Source: Chloroflexota bacterium (GTDB lineage: Bacteria > Chloroflexota > UBA11872 > UBA12225). From it: a stretch of DNA of 55,751 nucleotides. The notes beneath the pieces were generated by a model. The model had not been told where the DNA came from and did no database searches. It saw nothing but the letters and a program-made list of their open reading frames with translations. The stretch lies in assembly GCA_947446285.1 (NCBI GenBank), contig CANFGH010000008.1, forward strand, positions 1 to 55,751. The letters run 5' to 3'. This document shows, piece by piece, positions 16,830 to 25,396 of the stretch. Position numbers and translations under genes: made by a program. How positions within the stretch are numbered: the first letter of the stretch is position 1; each line of letters begins with the position of its first letter.

Positions 16830-17948
16830 ATGACCGGCACCATACACCACATCAACATCGACGATTCCGGTCCCTGATCCGACAGCCCGAAGTCGGACAC
16901 AATCGCTGGCACGAGGACATCCGTCCGGTGATCGATGCGCGGTCCGGTGACCGGGTGACCATGCAGACGCGAGATGCCTTCGATGGGCAGGTCACGCGTC
17001 AGTCAACCGTCGATCAGATGGCCAAAATTGATCTTGGACCGGTGCATCCCCTCACGGGTCCGGTTGCAATCGACGGTGCCAAGGAGGGCGACCTCCTTGA
17101 AGTGCGCGTCGTCGATATCGTCCCGGTATCGTTTGGTTACACCGTGCAGGTTCCAGGGTTCGGGTTCCTTGCCGATCACTTTCCTGATCCGCACCTGGTG
17201 CGGTGGACGATTGCCGATGGGTTCGCCGAATCCGGTGACCTGCCGGGCTTGCGCATTCCCTACCTTGCGCATCCGGGAGCGATCGGGCTGGCCCCTGGTC
17301 GTGCACTGCGCGAACGGATTGCCAAGCGCGAGGCGGCCCTCGTGGCACAAGGCGGGTTCGCGATGTCGGCCGACCCGGTTGGCGCAGTGCCTGGCGACCC
17401 GCTGATCGCCGGACACGCCCTGCGCACCATTCCGGCGCGCGAAGTTGCGGGCAACATCGACATCAAGCAACTGAACCCCGGCACGTCAATCGTTATTCCG
17501 GTCTCGGCCCCCGGGCCTCTTCAGTGCGGGCGACGTGCATTTCGCGTAGGGTGACAGCGAGAGGTGTGGCACCGCAATCGAGATGCGGTCGGAGTCGACC
17601 TTCGAGTTCCACCTGCACAAGGGCGCGGCGGCAAGCAAGGGCATCCGGTCGTTCTATCTGGCTCGCACCGGGACTGACCCGGTGCCCTACCGTTCGTCGC
17701 CGGGTCGGTTCGTCGCGATCCCGGGCATGCCGATCACCGCGGATGACGAGAACCATGGTGGCGATGCAACCCTCGCGGCCAAGAACGCCCTGCTTGGGAT
17801 GATCGAATATATCGTGCGTGAACACGGATATACCCGCCAGCAGGCGTACGCGATCTGTTCGGTGGCGGTGGACCTCAAGGTATCGGAACTGGTTGACGTG
17901 CCGAACTTCATCGTCACGACCTTCCTACCCCTCGAGATCTTCGTTTAG
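16830..17948 (+). pseudogene. Broken acetamidase/formamidase (FmdA-like) gene
   Basis: Three pieces of one acetamidase/formamidase lie in order. A start with AAGGA upstream (ATG 16830) encodes MTGTIHHINIDD, then a frameshift near 16872 is needed to continue LIRQPEVGHNRWHEDIRP. The main piece (from about 16874) includes NIDIKQLNPG. A second frameshift near 17517, consistent with one missing G in a GGG run, leads to SAGDVHFA, an in-frame TAG at 17547-17549 where relatives usually have Gln, and then GDSERCGTAIEM and the C-terminal piece to 17948. The enzyme would hydrolyse formamide or short amides to ammonia. Three lesions in about 1.1 kb make loss of function likely. Sequencing error could explain the indels but hardly all of them. 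Confidence 0.85.
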
Positions 17949-17973
17949 CGCAAACGCCGGTGGTGTGCAGCCG

Positions 17974-18092
17974 GGTCCCCCTTTCCGAAACGGTCTTGGG
18001 CGCTGACAACGAACTGGTTGTGGTTGGCGTCGACGTGTCGGCGTACGGCCGGTTTTGGGTCGCCACCCAAGCCTGAAGCGGAAAGGGGGACC
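17974..18092. repeat. Long-range 14-bp inverted repeat enclosing 91 bases
   Basis: GGTCCCCCTTTCCG (17974-17987) and CGGAAAGGGGGACC (18079-18092) are perfect reverse complements. CTTGGG (17995-18000) and CCCAAG (18066-18071) pair inside them. The enclosed plus-strand frame reads ELVVVGVDVSAYGRFWVATQ before a stop, faintly like an IS110-type transposase start. This could be a small non-autonomous element or a structured RNA. It fills most of the 17949-18277 gap, which has no other gene. Confidence 0.65.
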
Positions 18093-18135
18093 AGGCGCTC
18101 AAGTGACCGGGATATCGATGAGGTGGGGTCCGCTC

Positions 18136-18195
18136 TGGTCCGCGAGCATCCTTGCCCGCATTTTGCTTGTCGATCCCGCGGTGCACCCCCGCCAT
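18136..18195. repeat. Family B copy in inverted orientation with extended homology to 294-340
   Basis: Read on the minus strand this is GCGGGCAAGGATGCTCGCGGACC, split here as GCGGGCAAGGATG plus CTCGCGGACC. Its plus-strand right part ATCCTTGCCCGC...CTTGTCG matches 294-340, so these two share homology beyond the palindrome. Confidence 0.55.
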
Positions 18196-18264
18196 CGCCA
18201 CTTGTGAGTCGGGATAGCAGTTGTCTGCCGGCGACCCGCACTCCCGGTATCGGATCGGTGCGGC

Positions 18265-18270
18265 TATCCT
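18265..18270 (+). promoter_or_regulatory. TATCCT -10 box of a leaderless gene
   Basis: GTGCGGCTATCCTG precedes the ATG at 18278. The box TATCCT ends 7 bases before the start codon. The same 14-base sequence with identical spacing precedes the GTG at 25404. No ribosome-binding site is present at either gene. Confidence 0.5.
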
Positions 18271-18277
18271 GACCGGC

Positions 18278-19420
18278 ATGATGACACCGACTTTTGACTT
18301 GGTAGTGCACGGCGGGACTGTGATCGATCCGGAGACCGGGACCAATCGTGTCGCCGATGTGGGAATCCGTGACGGACGCATCGCGGCGGTGGGTCCGGCA
18401 CTGGCGCGCGATGGTGCGGAACTGATCGATGCGGCCGGGTGCCTTGTAACTCCGGGACTGATCGACCTGCATGCTCACGTCTACGCGGGGGTCACCCCGC
18501 TCTCCATTGATGCCGATCCGTTGGCGTCGCGAAGTGGCACATCGACGCAAGTTGATGCCGGGAGCGTCGGGGCGGCGACGTGGGACGGGTTCCGTCGGTT
18601 CATCGTCGAACCATCGCAAAGCCGTGTGCTCGCGTTCCTGAACATCTCCATTATTGGTCTGGTCGCAATGCCCGAATGTGGCTATGGCCGGTTCGTTGAT
18701 CCCACGGAGACGGCACGGGTGGTTGAGGCGAACCGCGACCTGATCGTCGGCGTGAAGGTGCGGGCAAGCCGCAACGCGTTCGGTGAGGACAACTCGTTGC
18801 AACCGGTCTGGCATGCCATTGCGGCGGCCCGGGCGGCACAAGTGCCGGTCATGATGCACATCGGTGATCCGCCACCGGTCTTCGAGGAGGGTCTGGCGGC
18901 CCTGCGCAAGGGCGATATGGTTACGCACGCTTGGAAGGGACAGCCGGTGACGCGCCTGACCGAGCGTGACGGGCGCGTCAAGCCTGAGGTGAGGGCGGCC
19001 CGTGACCGTGGGGTGCTGTTTGACATCGGACACGGATCAGGAAGTTTCAACTGGACGACCGCGCATCATCTGGCTGACCAGGACTTCTGGCCCGACACGA
19101 TCTCAACCGACGTCCATATCAACAGCATCCGCCCGCCGGTGTCGATCGACATGCCGGCAACGATGACGAGACTGCTGCACTTGGGCATGCCACTGGGGGA
19201 CGTGGTTGCGGCCTCGACGTCCCGTCCGGCAAAGGCAATCGGGTGGGGCGATCGGATCGGGTCACTGCGACCGGGGCATCTTGCCGACGTTGCAATCCTC
19301 GCGATTGAGGACCGGGAGGTGGTCCTGACGGACTCCTACGGGGTGTCGGAAACAGTGCGTCGGCAGATTGTGGCGCGCACGACCATTGTCGGTGGGAAGG
19401 TGATGGCGCGGGTCAGCTAA
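18278..19420 (+). CDS. Amidohydrolase family metalloenzyme
   Basis: A 380-residue amidohydrolase-superfamily enzyme of the deacetylase/dihydroorotase-like group. The N-terminal beta-domain (DLVVHGGTVIDPETG) leads to the first metal motif LHAH (His65, His67), a probable carboxylated Lys160 in VGVKVRA, His194 in MMHIGD, a later GHGSGS, and a C-terminal SLRPGHLADVAIL barrel-closing strand. It would cleave a cyclic or N-acyl amide in the cytosol. The start at 18278 follows from a -10 box 7 bases upstream; ATG 18281 is possible. Some relatives act on N-acetylated amino acids, but the substrate here is not determined. Confidence 0.88.
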   Translation: MMTPTFDLVVHGGTVIDPETGTNRVADVGIRDGRIAAVGPALARDGAELIDAAGCLVTPGLIDLHAHVYAGVTPLSIDADPLASRSGTSTQVDAGSVGAATWDGFRRFIVEPSQSRVLAFLNISIIGLVAMPECGYGRFVDPTETARVVEANRDLIVGVKVRASRNAFGEDNSLQPVWHAIAAARAAQVPVMMHIGDPPPVFEEGLAALRKGDMVTHAWKGQPVTRLTERDGRVKPEVRAARDRGVLFDIGHGSGSFNWTTAHHLADQDFWPDTISTDVHINSIRPPVSIDMPATMTRLLHLGMPLGDVVAASTSRPAKAIGWGDRIGSLRPGHLADVAILAIEDREVVLTDSYGVSETVRRQIVARTTIVGGKVMARVS

Positions 19421-19488
19421 CCGGCGATTCGGCTTTCAACACGGTTCAGTGCCCCGGGTCGCGGGCGTGCGTCGGCACCGGAGCGGGG

Positions 19489-20028
19489 TCAGTGGGTGAA
19501 CTTCGGTGTGGCGTCAGTTGTGGGGGCTGCATGGGCATGGTCGTGCCCGGCGTACATGTCGCGTTGGGCGATCATAAGGGCGGCCATGCCCAGAAGCATC
19601 GCCCCGTGGCTCCACATCGCTGACATCGGTCCGAACGTTCCGGGCCAGATCAGTTCGGCCGCATAGACCGGAATGGCTGGCACGACCATTGCGGCCGACA
19701 TCTCGGCGCCGTGGCGCCAAGAGTGCCCCCGGTAGCGCATCCACAGGACCATCGGGACGATCATCGAGAGGTCCATCGCGGTGATGCCGCCGATCTGGGA
19801 CATGACGGACTGTACGGAGGCGATCACTTCCGTGGCGTGCATGCCCATGGCAGCACCCTGGCCGAACAGCATGACGCTGAGCCACCCCCAGGCCATCATG
19901 CCGGCGAACATGGCGATGACCATCTCCAGATAGTGCTGCATGAGGCGTTTCATGCCGTTACGGTATCCCATGTGCGTGAACGGGTCAGCGGGGGATTTCC
20001 TGATCTTGAATCCCGGTGGGAAGTCCAT
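19489..20028 (-). CDS. Conserved membrane protein with His-rich tail
   Basis: A 179-residue membrane protein with four predicted helices (MVIAMFAGMMAWGWLSVMLF, a stretch around MDLSMIVPMVLWMRY, AAMVVPAIPVYAAELIW, and GAMLLGMAALMIA) and a C-terminal tail rich in His and Asp (GHDHAHAAP). Similar small proteins in Actinobacteria and Chloroflexota are of unknown function and sometimes mislabelled flagellar. Several Met codons (20028, 19971, 19953) could be the start. I see no strong ribosome-binding site. The His-rich tail might bind metal, which is only inference. It is divergent from the phosphonate oxidase gene. Confidence 0.65.
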   Translation of the reverse strand: MDFPPGFKIRKSPADPFTHMGYRNGMKRLMQHYLEMVIAMFAGMMAWGWLSVMLFGQGAAMGMHATEVIASVQSVMSQIGGITAMDLSMIVPMVLWMRYRGHSWRHGAEMSAAMVVPAIPVYAAELIWPGTFGPMSAMWSHGAMLLGMAALMIAQRDMYAGHDHAHAAPTTDATPKFTH

Positions 20029-20072
20029 CCCTCCAGGTGAGGATACATGACCGTGATACGGTGGCTCGCATC

Positions 20073-21197
20073 ATGACGGGAGATACATTCGACCTTGCGG
20101 TCGTCGGTGCGGGGATAGTGGGACTTGCGCACGCACTTGTCGCGGCGAGGCGTGGGTGGCGGGTGGTGGTGATTGACCGTGATGACCGGTGCGTCGGGGC
20201 GTCGATACGGAACTTCGGGTTCATCAGCGTTTCCGGGCAGGGGGCGGGCGACACGTGGCGACGGGCGATGCGGTCACGGGATGTCTGGGCGGAGGTTGCG
20301 CCCTTGGTCGGGATACCGATCCTCCAGAGGGGCCTGTGGCTGACCGCGCACCGGCCCGAGGCATGGACGGTCCTTGAGGCCTTTGCACGGACGCCGATGG
20401 GCCATGGGTGCGACCTTGTGGTGGCTGCCGATGTTGGCCAGCGGGCACCGGAACTGCGGATGGATGGTGCGGTGGGTGCCCTGCATTCGCCTCATGAGCT
20501 CCGGGTCGAGTCGCGGCAGGCGGTGCCACGCCTCGCGGGATGGCTTGCTGAAATCCACGGAGTGACGTTCCGGTGGGGTGAAACCGTCCTTGACGTGACG
20601 CCAGAGGGCCTGCGGACGGTGTCTGGAGTGATCAAGGCGGCGCGTGTGGCTGTCTGTCCGGGGACGGTGCTGACCGGTGTGGCGCGCACGTGGTTGGCAC
20701 CATTCAACCTGGGTCTCACGCAACTGCAAATGCTGCGGGTCCGGCCTCCGGCGGGGTTCCGCCTGACCGCTCCCGTGATGGGTGACTTGAGCCTGGTGCG
20801 GTATCGCGGCTACGCCGACCTGCCGGAGTCGGTTTCCCTGCGGACCCGACTGCAGATCGAGGCGGGTGATGCGTTGGCGAATGGCATCCACCTGATCGTC
20901 GTGCAAAGTGCCGACGGCACACTCGTCGTCGGCGATTCGCATCACGATGCCGTGTCGCCCCTGCCCTTCGCGTCTGAAGAGGTTGACCGGATCATCCTGC
21001 GTCACCTTCACGAAACGGTTGACCTGGCCACCTGCGAGGTTGTCGAACGGTGGACGGGGGTCTATCCGGTGGGTGGGCCGTCAGACGCCCTTGTTGTGGC
21101 GCCGGATGACCGGGTGCGGGTGGTGGTCGTGACAAGTGGCACGGGTGCAAGTACGGCATTCGGCCTTGCCGAAGACGTGTTCGGGGATTGGCAGTGA
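20073..21197 (+). CDS. FAD-dependent oxidoreductase, phosphonate-associated (TIGR03364 type)
   Basis: A DAO-family flavoenzyme of 374 residues. The FAD-binding motif VVGAGIVGLAHA lies near residues 10-21, followed by VVVIDRDDRCVGASIRNFGF, the family hallmark. The C-terminal VTSGTGASTAFGLAEDV closes the fold. Members of this family usually sit beside phosphonatase genes, and one (PbfC) has, to my knowledge, been reported to oxidise 2-aminoethylphosphonate or its N-methyl form to phosphonoacetaldehyde. Here it overlaps PhnX by four bases, which fits that role exactly. The start is ATG 20073, 10 bases after TACGGT, a weak -10 box. The frame extends to 20016 without support. Confidence 0.88.
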   Translation: MTGDTFDLAVVGAGIVGLAHALVAARRGWRVVVIDRDDRCVGASIRNFGFISVSGQGAGDTWRRAMRSRDVWAEVAPLVGIPILQRGLWLTAHRPEAWTVLEAFARTPMGHGCDLVVAADVGQRAPELRMDGAVGALHSPHELRVESRQAVPRLAGWLAEIHGVTFRWGETVLDVTPEGLRTVSGVIKAARVAVCPGTVLTGVARTWLAPFNLGLTQLQMLRVRPPAGFRLTAPVMGDLSLVRYRGYADLPESVSLRTRLQIEAGDALANGIHLIVVQSADGTLVVGDSHHDAVSPLPFASEEVDRIILRHLHETVDLATCEVVERWTGVYPVGGPSDALVVAPDDRVRVVVVTSGTGASTAFGLAEDVFGDWQ

Positions 21198-22060
21198 CCG
21201 GGAACATGGTGGCGCCCCACTCTGTCGCCCTTCGACCGGATGAGCATCTGCATCACGGAGTGCGGGCGGTGGTGTTCGACTGGGCCGGGACGGTGATCGA
21301 CTTCGGTAGCCGGGCGCCGGCGATGACGTTCGTGGAGACATTCAGTGCGCAGGGCGTGCCGGTGACCGAGGCGGAGGCACGCGCGCCGATGGGCCTGCCC
21401 AAGCGTGACCACATCCGCACCATGGGGATGATGGCGCGGGTGGCGGAGGCGTGGCGGGAGATCCATGGGTCGGCATTCGATGAGACAGCGGTTGACCGTC
21501 TGTACGAGGCGTTCACGCCCCGGCAGGTGATGGCGGTGCGTGCCCATGCCGGTGTCATCGCTGGCGTAATGCCGGTGGTGGATGCCCTGCGCAGGCGTGG
21601 GATCCGGATCGGATCGACAACCGGCTACCCACGGATAGTGATGGCTGCCATCACCGATCTTGTGGCGTCGCAAGGGTTCGTGCCTGAAGCGATGGTTTGC
21701 GCCGACGACTTGCCAGTGACCCGTCCGACGCCGTTGGGGATGTGGCGATGCCTGATCGAACTCGGGGTCTGGCCCGCTTGGTCTGCGGTGAAGGTCGACG
21801 ATACCGTGCCGGGTCTTCTGGAGGGACGTGACGCTGGGGCATGGACCGTCGGCATCCTGGCGAGTGGCAACGCGGCCGGGTTGACGCTCGCCGAGTGGGA
21901 CGCACTTGATGAACTCGGGCGTGAGGCAGTCCGTGGTCGGTCGAGTGCTGCGCTTGCCACGGCGAGACCGGACTTCACCATCGACACGGTGGCTGACCTG
22001 CTGCCCGTGACCGACCAGATCGGTCACCGGCTGTGGTGTGGAGAACGCCCGGGAGGGTGA
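21194..22060 (+). CDS. phnX: Phosphonoacetaldehyde hydrolase
   Basis: A HAD-superfamily phosphonatase of 288 residues. It hydrolyses the C-P bond of phosphonoacetaldehyde, giving acetaldehyde and phosphate. The nucleophile loop is FDWAGTVIDFGS (Asp29). The cap domain has APMGLPKRDHIRTM, with Lys70 as the Schiff-base lysine. STTGYPRIVM and KVDDTVPGLLEG provide the remaining HAD motifs. GTG 21194 overlaps the previous stop as GTGA, so the two genes are translationally coupled. ATG 21206 is a later alternative. Neither the transaminase PhnW nor a phosphonate importer is nearby, so the upstream flavoenzyme probably supplies the aldehyde. Confidence 0.93.
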   Translation: MTGNMVAPHSVALRPDEHLHHGVRAVVFDWAGTVIDFGSRAPAMTFVETFSAQGVPVTEAEARAPMGLPKRDHIRTMGMMARVAEAWREIHGSAFDETAVDRLYEAFTPRQVMAVRAHAGVIAGVMPVVDALRRRGIRIGSTTGYPRIVMAAITDLVASQGFVPEAMVCADDLPVTRPTPLGMWRCLIELGVWPAWSAVKVDDTVPGLLEGRDAGAWTVGILASGNAAGLTLAEWDALDELGREAVRGRSSAALATARPDFTIDTVADLLPVTDQIGHRLWCGERPGG

Positions 22061-22084
22061 CAACGTTCGGGCGATCGGGAATCC

Positions 22085-22116
22085 TGCCGGCGAGGGCGCC
22101 GGCGCTCCTAGGGGGC
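22085..22116. repeat. Family C palindrome, copy 1
   Basis: GCCGGCG (22086-22092) and CGCCGGC (22097-22103) flank AGGG, followed by GCTCCTAGGGGG. Copies with the tail GCTCCCAG occur at 36451-36485, 54392-54425 and 54489-54520. Confidence 0.7.
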
Positions 22117-22198
22117 GTGGGTGGCAGGCGGCCTCAGCGGTGGTGACCCCACAGCGAGTGGGGTGACCGGGGTCCGGTGATCGGGCACACTACCGCGC

Positions 22199-23407
22199 AT
22201 GAAGATCGCACGCGTTGAATCGTTCAGGGTTGTGGCACAGCGGGATTACGAGGGAAGCGCCGGATTGCGGGCGGCGACCGTTGGGGCATCGGGAAGTTCC
22301 CGCCCCCGGGCCTTGGCGCGGAACGATGGGCGCCACCTGTGCGTCTATCCGGCACAGGCCGAAGTGCTGCTTGTCCGGATCGTGACCGACGACGGATTGG
22401 TGGGATGGGGCGAGGCGCACTCGCCACCAATTCCCCGGGTCGCGCAGGTGCTGATCACCGACCTGTTCGCTCCTCAGTTGATCGGTCGCGACCCATTGGC
22501 GATCGACGCAATATGGGATGCCCTCTACGCGAGCATGCGCTTGCGGGGCTACGGCACCGGCGTGATGCTGGAAGCCATCGCGGGCATCGACATCGCACTG
22601 TGGGATCTGGCAGGCAAGGCGCTTGGGCAACCGGTCTACCGGCTGCTTGGTGGCCCGTACTCGACGCACATTCCGTGCTACCTGTCTGGAGTGCCTGGGG
22701 AGACGGTGGAAGACCGCATCCGGGCGGCGCGCGGGTTTGTCGCCGAGGGATACACCGCGATGAAGCTGTCGGTCGGGCGCGGTCCACTCGACGAGGATCT
22801 CGATGGTGTCGAGGCGGTGATCGAGGCGGTCCGGGGTGACGCGGATGTCCTGGTTGATGCGCACGGTGTGTATGACGCGCGCACGGCCGTGGCTGCCGGA
22901 CGGCGCCTGGAGCGAGCCGGGGCGGGTTGGTTCGAGGACCCGCTACCCCCGGAAGACGTGGATGGCTATGCGGCCCTGTGTCAGGCGCTGGACATTCCGG
23001 TGGCGAATGGCGAGACCGAGTGCAATCGCTGGCAGTTCCTCGATAAGTTCCGCAAGCGGGCCGCCGACGTGATCCTTCCCGATGTGTGCCGTGCGGGTGG
23101 TATTTCCGAGGGTCGGAAGATCGCACTCATTGCGGACCTGCATAACGTGCGGTGGTGCGTCCATGCGAGCATCTCGACACCGATCCATCTGGCGGCGGGC
23201 CTGCACTTGGCGGCGGCGACGCCGAACTTCCTGTTGTGCGAATACCCGCAGTCATTCCGCACGACCCCCCTTGCCAACGCGCTGGTGGAGACCCCATTGC
23301 GACCAGTGGATGGGTTCATGGACCTTGCGGACGTGCCAGGACTTGGGGTTTCGTTCAACCGGGATGTGTTCCGGGAACTCTGCCTCGACGAGATCGATTG
23401 GATCTGA
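22199..23407 (+). CDS. Enolase-superfamily dehydratase (mandelate racemase-like)
   Basis: A 402-residue enzyme of the MR/MLE subgroup of the enolase superfamily, which dehydrates sugar acids or racemises hydroxyacids. The capping domain includes VGWGEAH. The barrel has a KxS-type base (AMKLSVG, Lys189), metal ligands Asp220 (VDAHG), Glu246 (FEDPLPPED) and Glu272 (NGETECN), and a likely catalytic His in VHASIST. An Arg/Gly-rich insertion near residues 20-45 may shape the 20s loop and hence specificity. No ribosome-binding site precedes ATG 22199, as for several presumed leaderless genes here. It is followed by a terminator hairpin. The substrate is not identifiable. Confidence 0.9.
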   Translation: MKIARVESFRVVAQRDYEGSAGLRAATVGASGSSRPRALARNDGRHLCVYPAQAEVLLVRIVTDDGLVGWGEAHSPPIPRVAQVLITDLFAPQLIGRDPLAIDAIWDALYASMRLRGYGTGVMLEAIAGIDIALWDLAGKALGQPVYRLLGGPYSTHIPCYLSGVPGETVEDRIRAARGFVAEGYTAMKLSVGRGPLDEDLDGVEAVIEAVRGDADVLVDAHGVYDARTAVAAGRRLERAGAGWFEDPLPPEDVDGYAALCQALDIPVANGETECNRWQFLDKFRKRAADVILPDVCRAGGISEGRKIALIADLHNVRWCVHASISTPIHLAAGLHLAAATPNFLLCEYPQSFRTTPLANALVETPLRPVDGFMDLADVPGLGVSFNRDVFRELCLDEIDWI

Positions 23408-23496
23408 TATCGCGTAGAAGCCGGGTATTCAGGTGGCCTCCGCCAACCCCTCCCAACCCCGGGATTTCCCCGGATCATGGCGGACTGAGGCGACGG

Positions 23497-23520
23497 GGCC
23501 AGTCTTTCGGACTGGCCTTC
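23497..23520 (+). terminator. Rho-independent terminator-like hairpin
   Basis: GGCCAGTC (23497-23504) and GACTGGCC (23510-23517) form a perfect 8-bp stem with a TTTCG loop, followed by TTCCG. It lies 90 bases after the enolase-superfamily gene. The T-run is short. Confidence 0.65.
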
Positions 23521-23595
23521 CGTGCATGAATGCCGTAAAGTAAACGATGATCACATGGCTGCCGAATCGTTTCTGATGTGCGTGGGTTTGGCTTC

Positions 23596-24135
23596 ATGAG
23601 CGACCCTGTTGGTGCGCGAGGCCGGACTGGAACAACGATGGCAATCCCACCCCGCTTGATGGCTGACCCGACCAAGGGCGGTGCCGTGTTCATCATCGGC
23701 ATGCATATCCATGACTGGGCGCGCGCCACCAATTGGCTTCCGCCCTTTCTGGCAATGCCCCGGATGATGCGGGAGTTGGAACGAAACCGAGATCTCGGCA
23801 TGGTCTCGGCCCGATATTGCCGTTGGGGTCGCACCGTTGCCGTCGTGCAGTACCGGAAGTCATTCGAACATCTGGAACGGTATGCCCGGAATGACGAGTA
23901 CGAGCATCGTCCCGCGTGGCTTGAGTTCTATCGCGCCGTATCGAAGACCGGGTCTACCGTCGGCATCTTTCACGAGACGGACGTGGTCGCCCCGGGTGCG
24001 ACCGAATCGCTGTACTTCACCATGCCACCGGACTTCGGACTCACGGGCGTGACCGGCGCGATCCCGGTACACGCGAGGCGGGAGACCGCACACGAGCGCC
24101 TGCATGCGTCTGGTGAACCCGGCCCGCAGGCCTGA
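23596..24135 (+). CDS. DUF4188 family protein (monooxygenase-like)
   Basis: A 179-residue protein of the DUF4188 family, a ferredoxin-like fold related to small heme-free monooxygenases. Family hallmarks are FIIGMHIHDW, WLPPFLAMPRMMREL, the RTVAVVQYRKSFEHLERYAR strand-helix and HRPAWLEFYRAV, then VGIFHET. The function of the family is not established. ATG 23596 is the most natural start, and 23578 is possible. It stands alone between a terminator and the SbtA-like gene. Confidence 0.85.
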   Translation: MSDPVGARGRTGTTMAIPPRLMADPTKGGAVFIIGMHIHDWARATNWLPPFLAMPRMMRELERNRDLGMVSARYCRWGRTVAVVQYRKSFEHLERYARNDEYEHRPAWLEFYRAVSKTGSTVGIFHETDVVAPGATESLYFTMPPDFGLTGVTGAIPVHARRETAHERLHASGEPGPQA

Positions 24136-24231
24136 CGACCTTTCCCTCATTCGGCGGACACCCCCAAGTCGTGACGTGAGCATGGGGGTGATACCGGAGG
24201 ATTTCCGCGTGACCATGTAGTGTTTCGTGCA

Positions 24232-25203
24232 ATGCCTGTTTTCCTTGATCCGGCGGTTCTCTTCTTTGTTGTGGGATTGTTTGCCGGGTTGGTTCGGTCA
24301 AATCTCCAGATTCCCGACCAAGTCGGGCGGTTCCTGTCGCTCTACCTGCTGATGGCACTCGGCCTCAAGGGCGGTTTCGCCATCCGTGCGAGTGGCATCG
24401 ACCAGACGGTCATCGTCAGTCTCGGGCTAGCCGTCGCGATGGCGATAGCGGTGCCCATCTTCGGGTATCTGGCTCTTTGGCGAGCGATCGGACAATTCGA
24501 AGCAATCGGCGTGGCGGCCGTCTACGGCTCGGTCAGTGCGGTGACGTTCATCGCCGCAACACAGTACCTCGACCAGTCCGGTATCCCATACGGCGGGCAC
24601 ATGGCGGCGGCCATGGCCCTCATGGAATCCCCGGCACTGCTGATCGCCCTGATGCTTGCCCACCGGGCTCGACGCCGGTCGCGGACGGAAGCGGTCGGAG
24701 CCACTTGGCAGGAGGGCCTGCGGCACGCGCTGACCGATGGGTCGCAACTCGTGCTGGTCGGGGCAATGGCTGTCGGCATCCTGACTGGAGAGACTGGCCA
24801 GAAGGTGATGGCACCGTTCTCGATCGATCTCTTCAAGGGGATGCTCAGCTTCTTCCTCCTCGACATGGGGACGGTGGCGGCGACGCAACTCCGCAACCTG
24901 GCCGGGTCGCCAGTGCAAGCCTTTGTCTACGCATTTGCTGCCCCACCAATCCACGCGCTGGTTGCGTTGGCGATTGCCTTGGCAGTCGGCCTGCCACCGG
25001 GTGAGACGGTACTGCTGATGGTGCTGTCTGCGAGTGCGTCGTACATCGCCGTCCCGGCGGCGCTGCGCCATGCCGTCCCGGAAGCGACACCGGGCCTGTA
25101 TGTGGGCCTCTCGCTGGGCCTGACCTTTCCGCTGAACATCGTCCTCGGCATCCCCATCTACGCGGCGCTCGCCCATGGGGCGGCTGACCTGCTTGGCAAA
25201 TGA
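24232..25203 (+). CDS. Sodium-dependent bicarbonate permease family protein (SbtA-like)
   Basis: A 323-residue membrane protein of the SbtA/DUF897 family with about 10 helices in two inverted repeats. Diagnostic stretches are LSLYLLMALGLKGG, AVYGSVSAVTFIAA near helix 4, FFLLDMGTVAA, and LSASASYIAVPAALRHAVPEA near the C-terminus. SbtA imports bicarbonate with sodium in cyanobacteria, and homologues occur in heterotrophs, where they may feed anaplerotic carboxylation. The partner SbtB (a PII-like regulator) is not adjacent. The start at 24232 follows TAGTGT (24218-24223), a -10-like box 8 bases upstream. ATG 24220 is in frame. Confidence 0.88.
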   Translation: MPVFLDPAVLFFVVGLFAGLVRSNLQIPDQVGRFLSLYLLMALGLKGGFAIRASGIDQTVIVSLGLAVAMAIAVPIFGYLALWRAIGQFEAIGVAAVYGSVSAVTFIAATQYLDQSGIPYGGHMAAAMALMESPALLIALMLAHRARRRSRTEAVGATWQEGLRHALTDGSQLVLVGAMAVGILTGETGQKVMAPFSIDLFKGMLSFFLLDMGTVAATQLRNLAGSPVQAFVYAFAAPPIHALVALAIALAVGLPPGETVLLMVLSASASYIAVPAALRHAVPEATPGLYVGLSLGLTFPLNIVLGIPIYAALAHGAADLLGK

Positions 25204-25262
25204 CGTAACCGCTTTTCTTGACGTTGTTGGTTGAGGCCCCCGGCTGCTCCGATTGCGGGAAG

Positions 25263-25310
25263 GCTCCCACCCCCATCCCCTCCCCCCGTTTGCGACGGGA
25301 GTGGGGAGTT
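25263..25310. repeat. Family A palindrome, copy 3
   Basis: C-rich and G-rich arms (ending CCCGT and starting ACGGG) flank a short TTGCG loop. A frame through this element would add a spurious N-terminus to the next gene. Confidence 0.6.
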
Positions 25311-25390
25311 GCCTCGCCCTTGCGTGTGCGGACGATTGCGATGGCAGAGGGTGATGCCTCGATGTATCGAAGGATGCAGCGCAGTGCGGC

Positions 25391-25396
25391 TATCCT
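25391..25396 (+). promoter_or_regulatory. TATCCT -10 box of a leaderless gene
   Basis: GTGCGGCTATCCTG here matches the sequence before the amidohydrolase at 18278. TATCCT ends exactly 7 bases before GTG 25404, which decides the start of the alpha/beta hydrolase. Confidence 0.5.
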
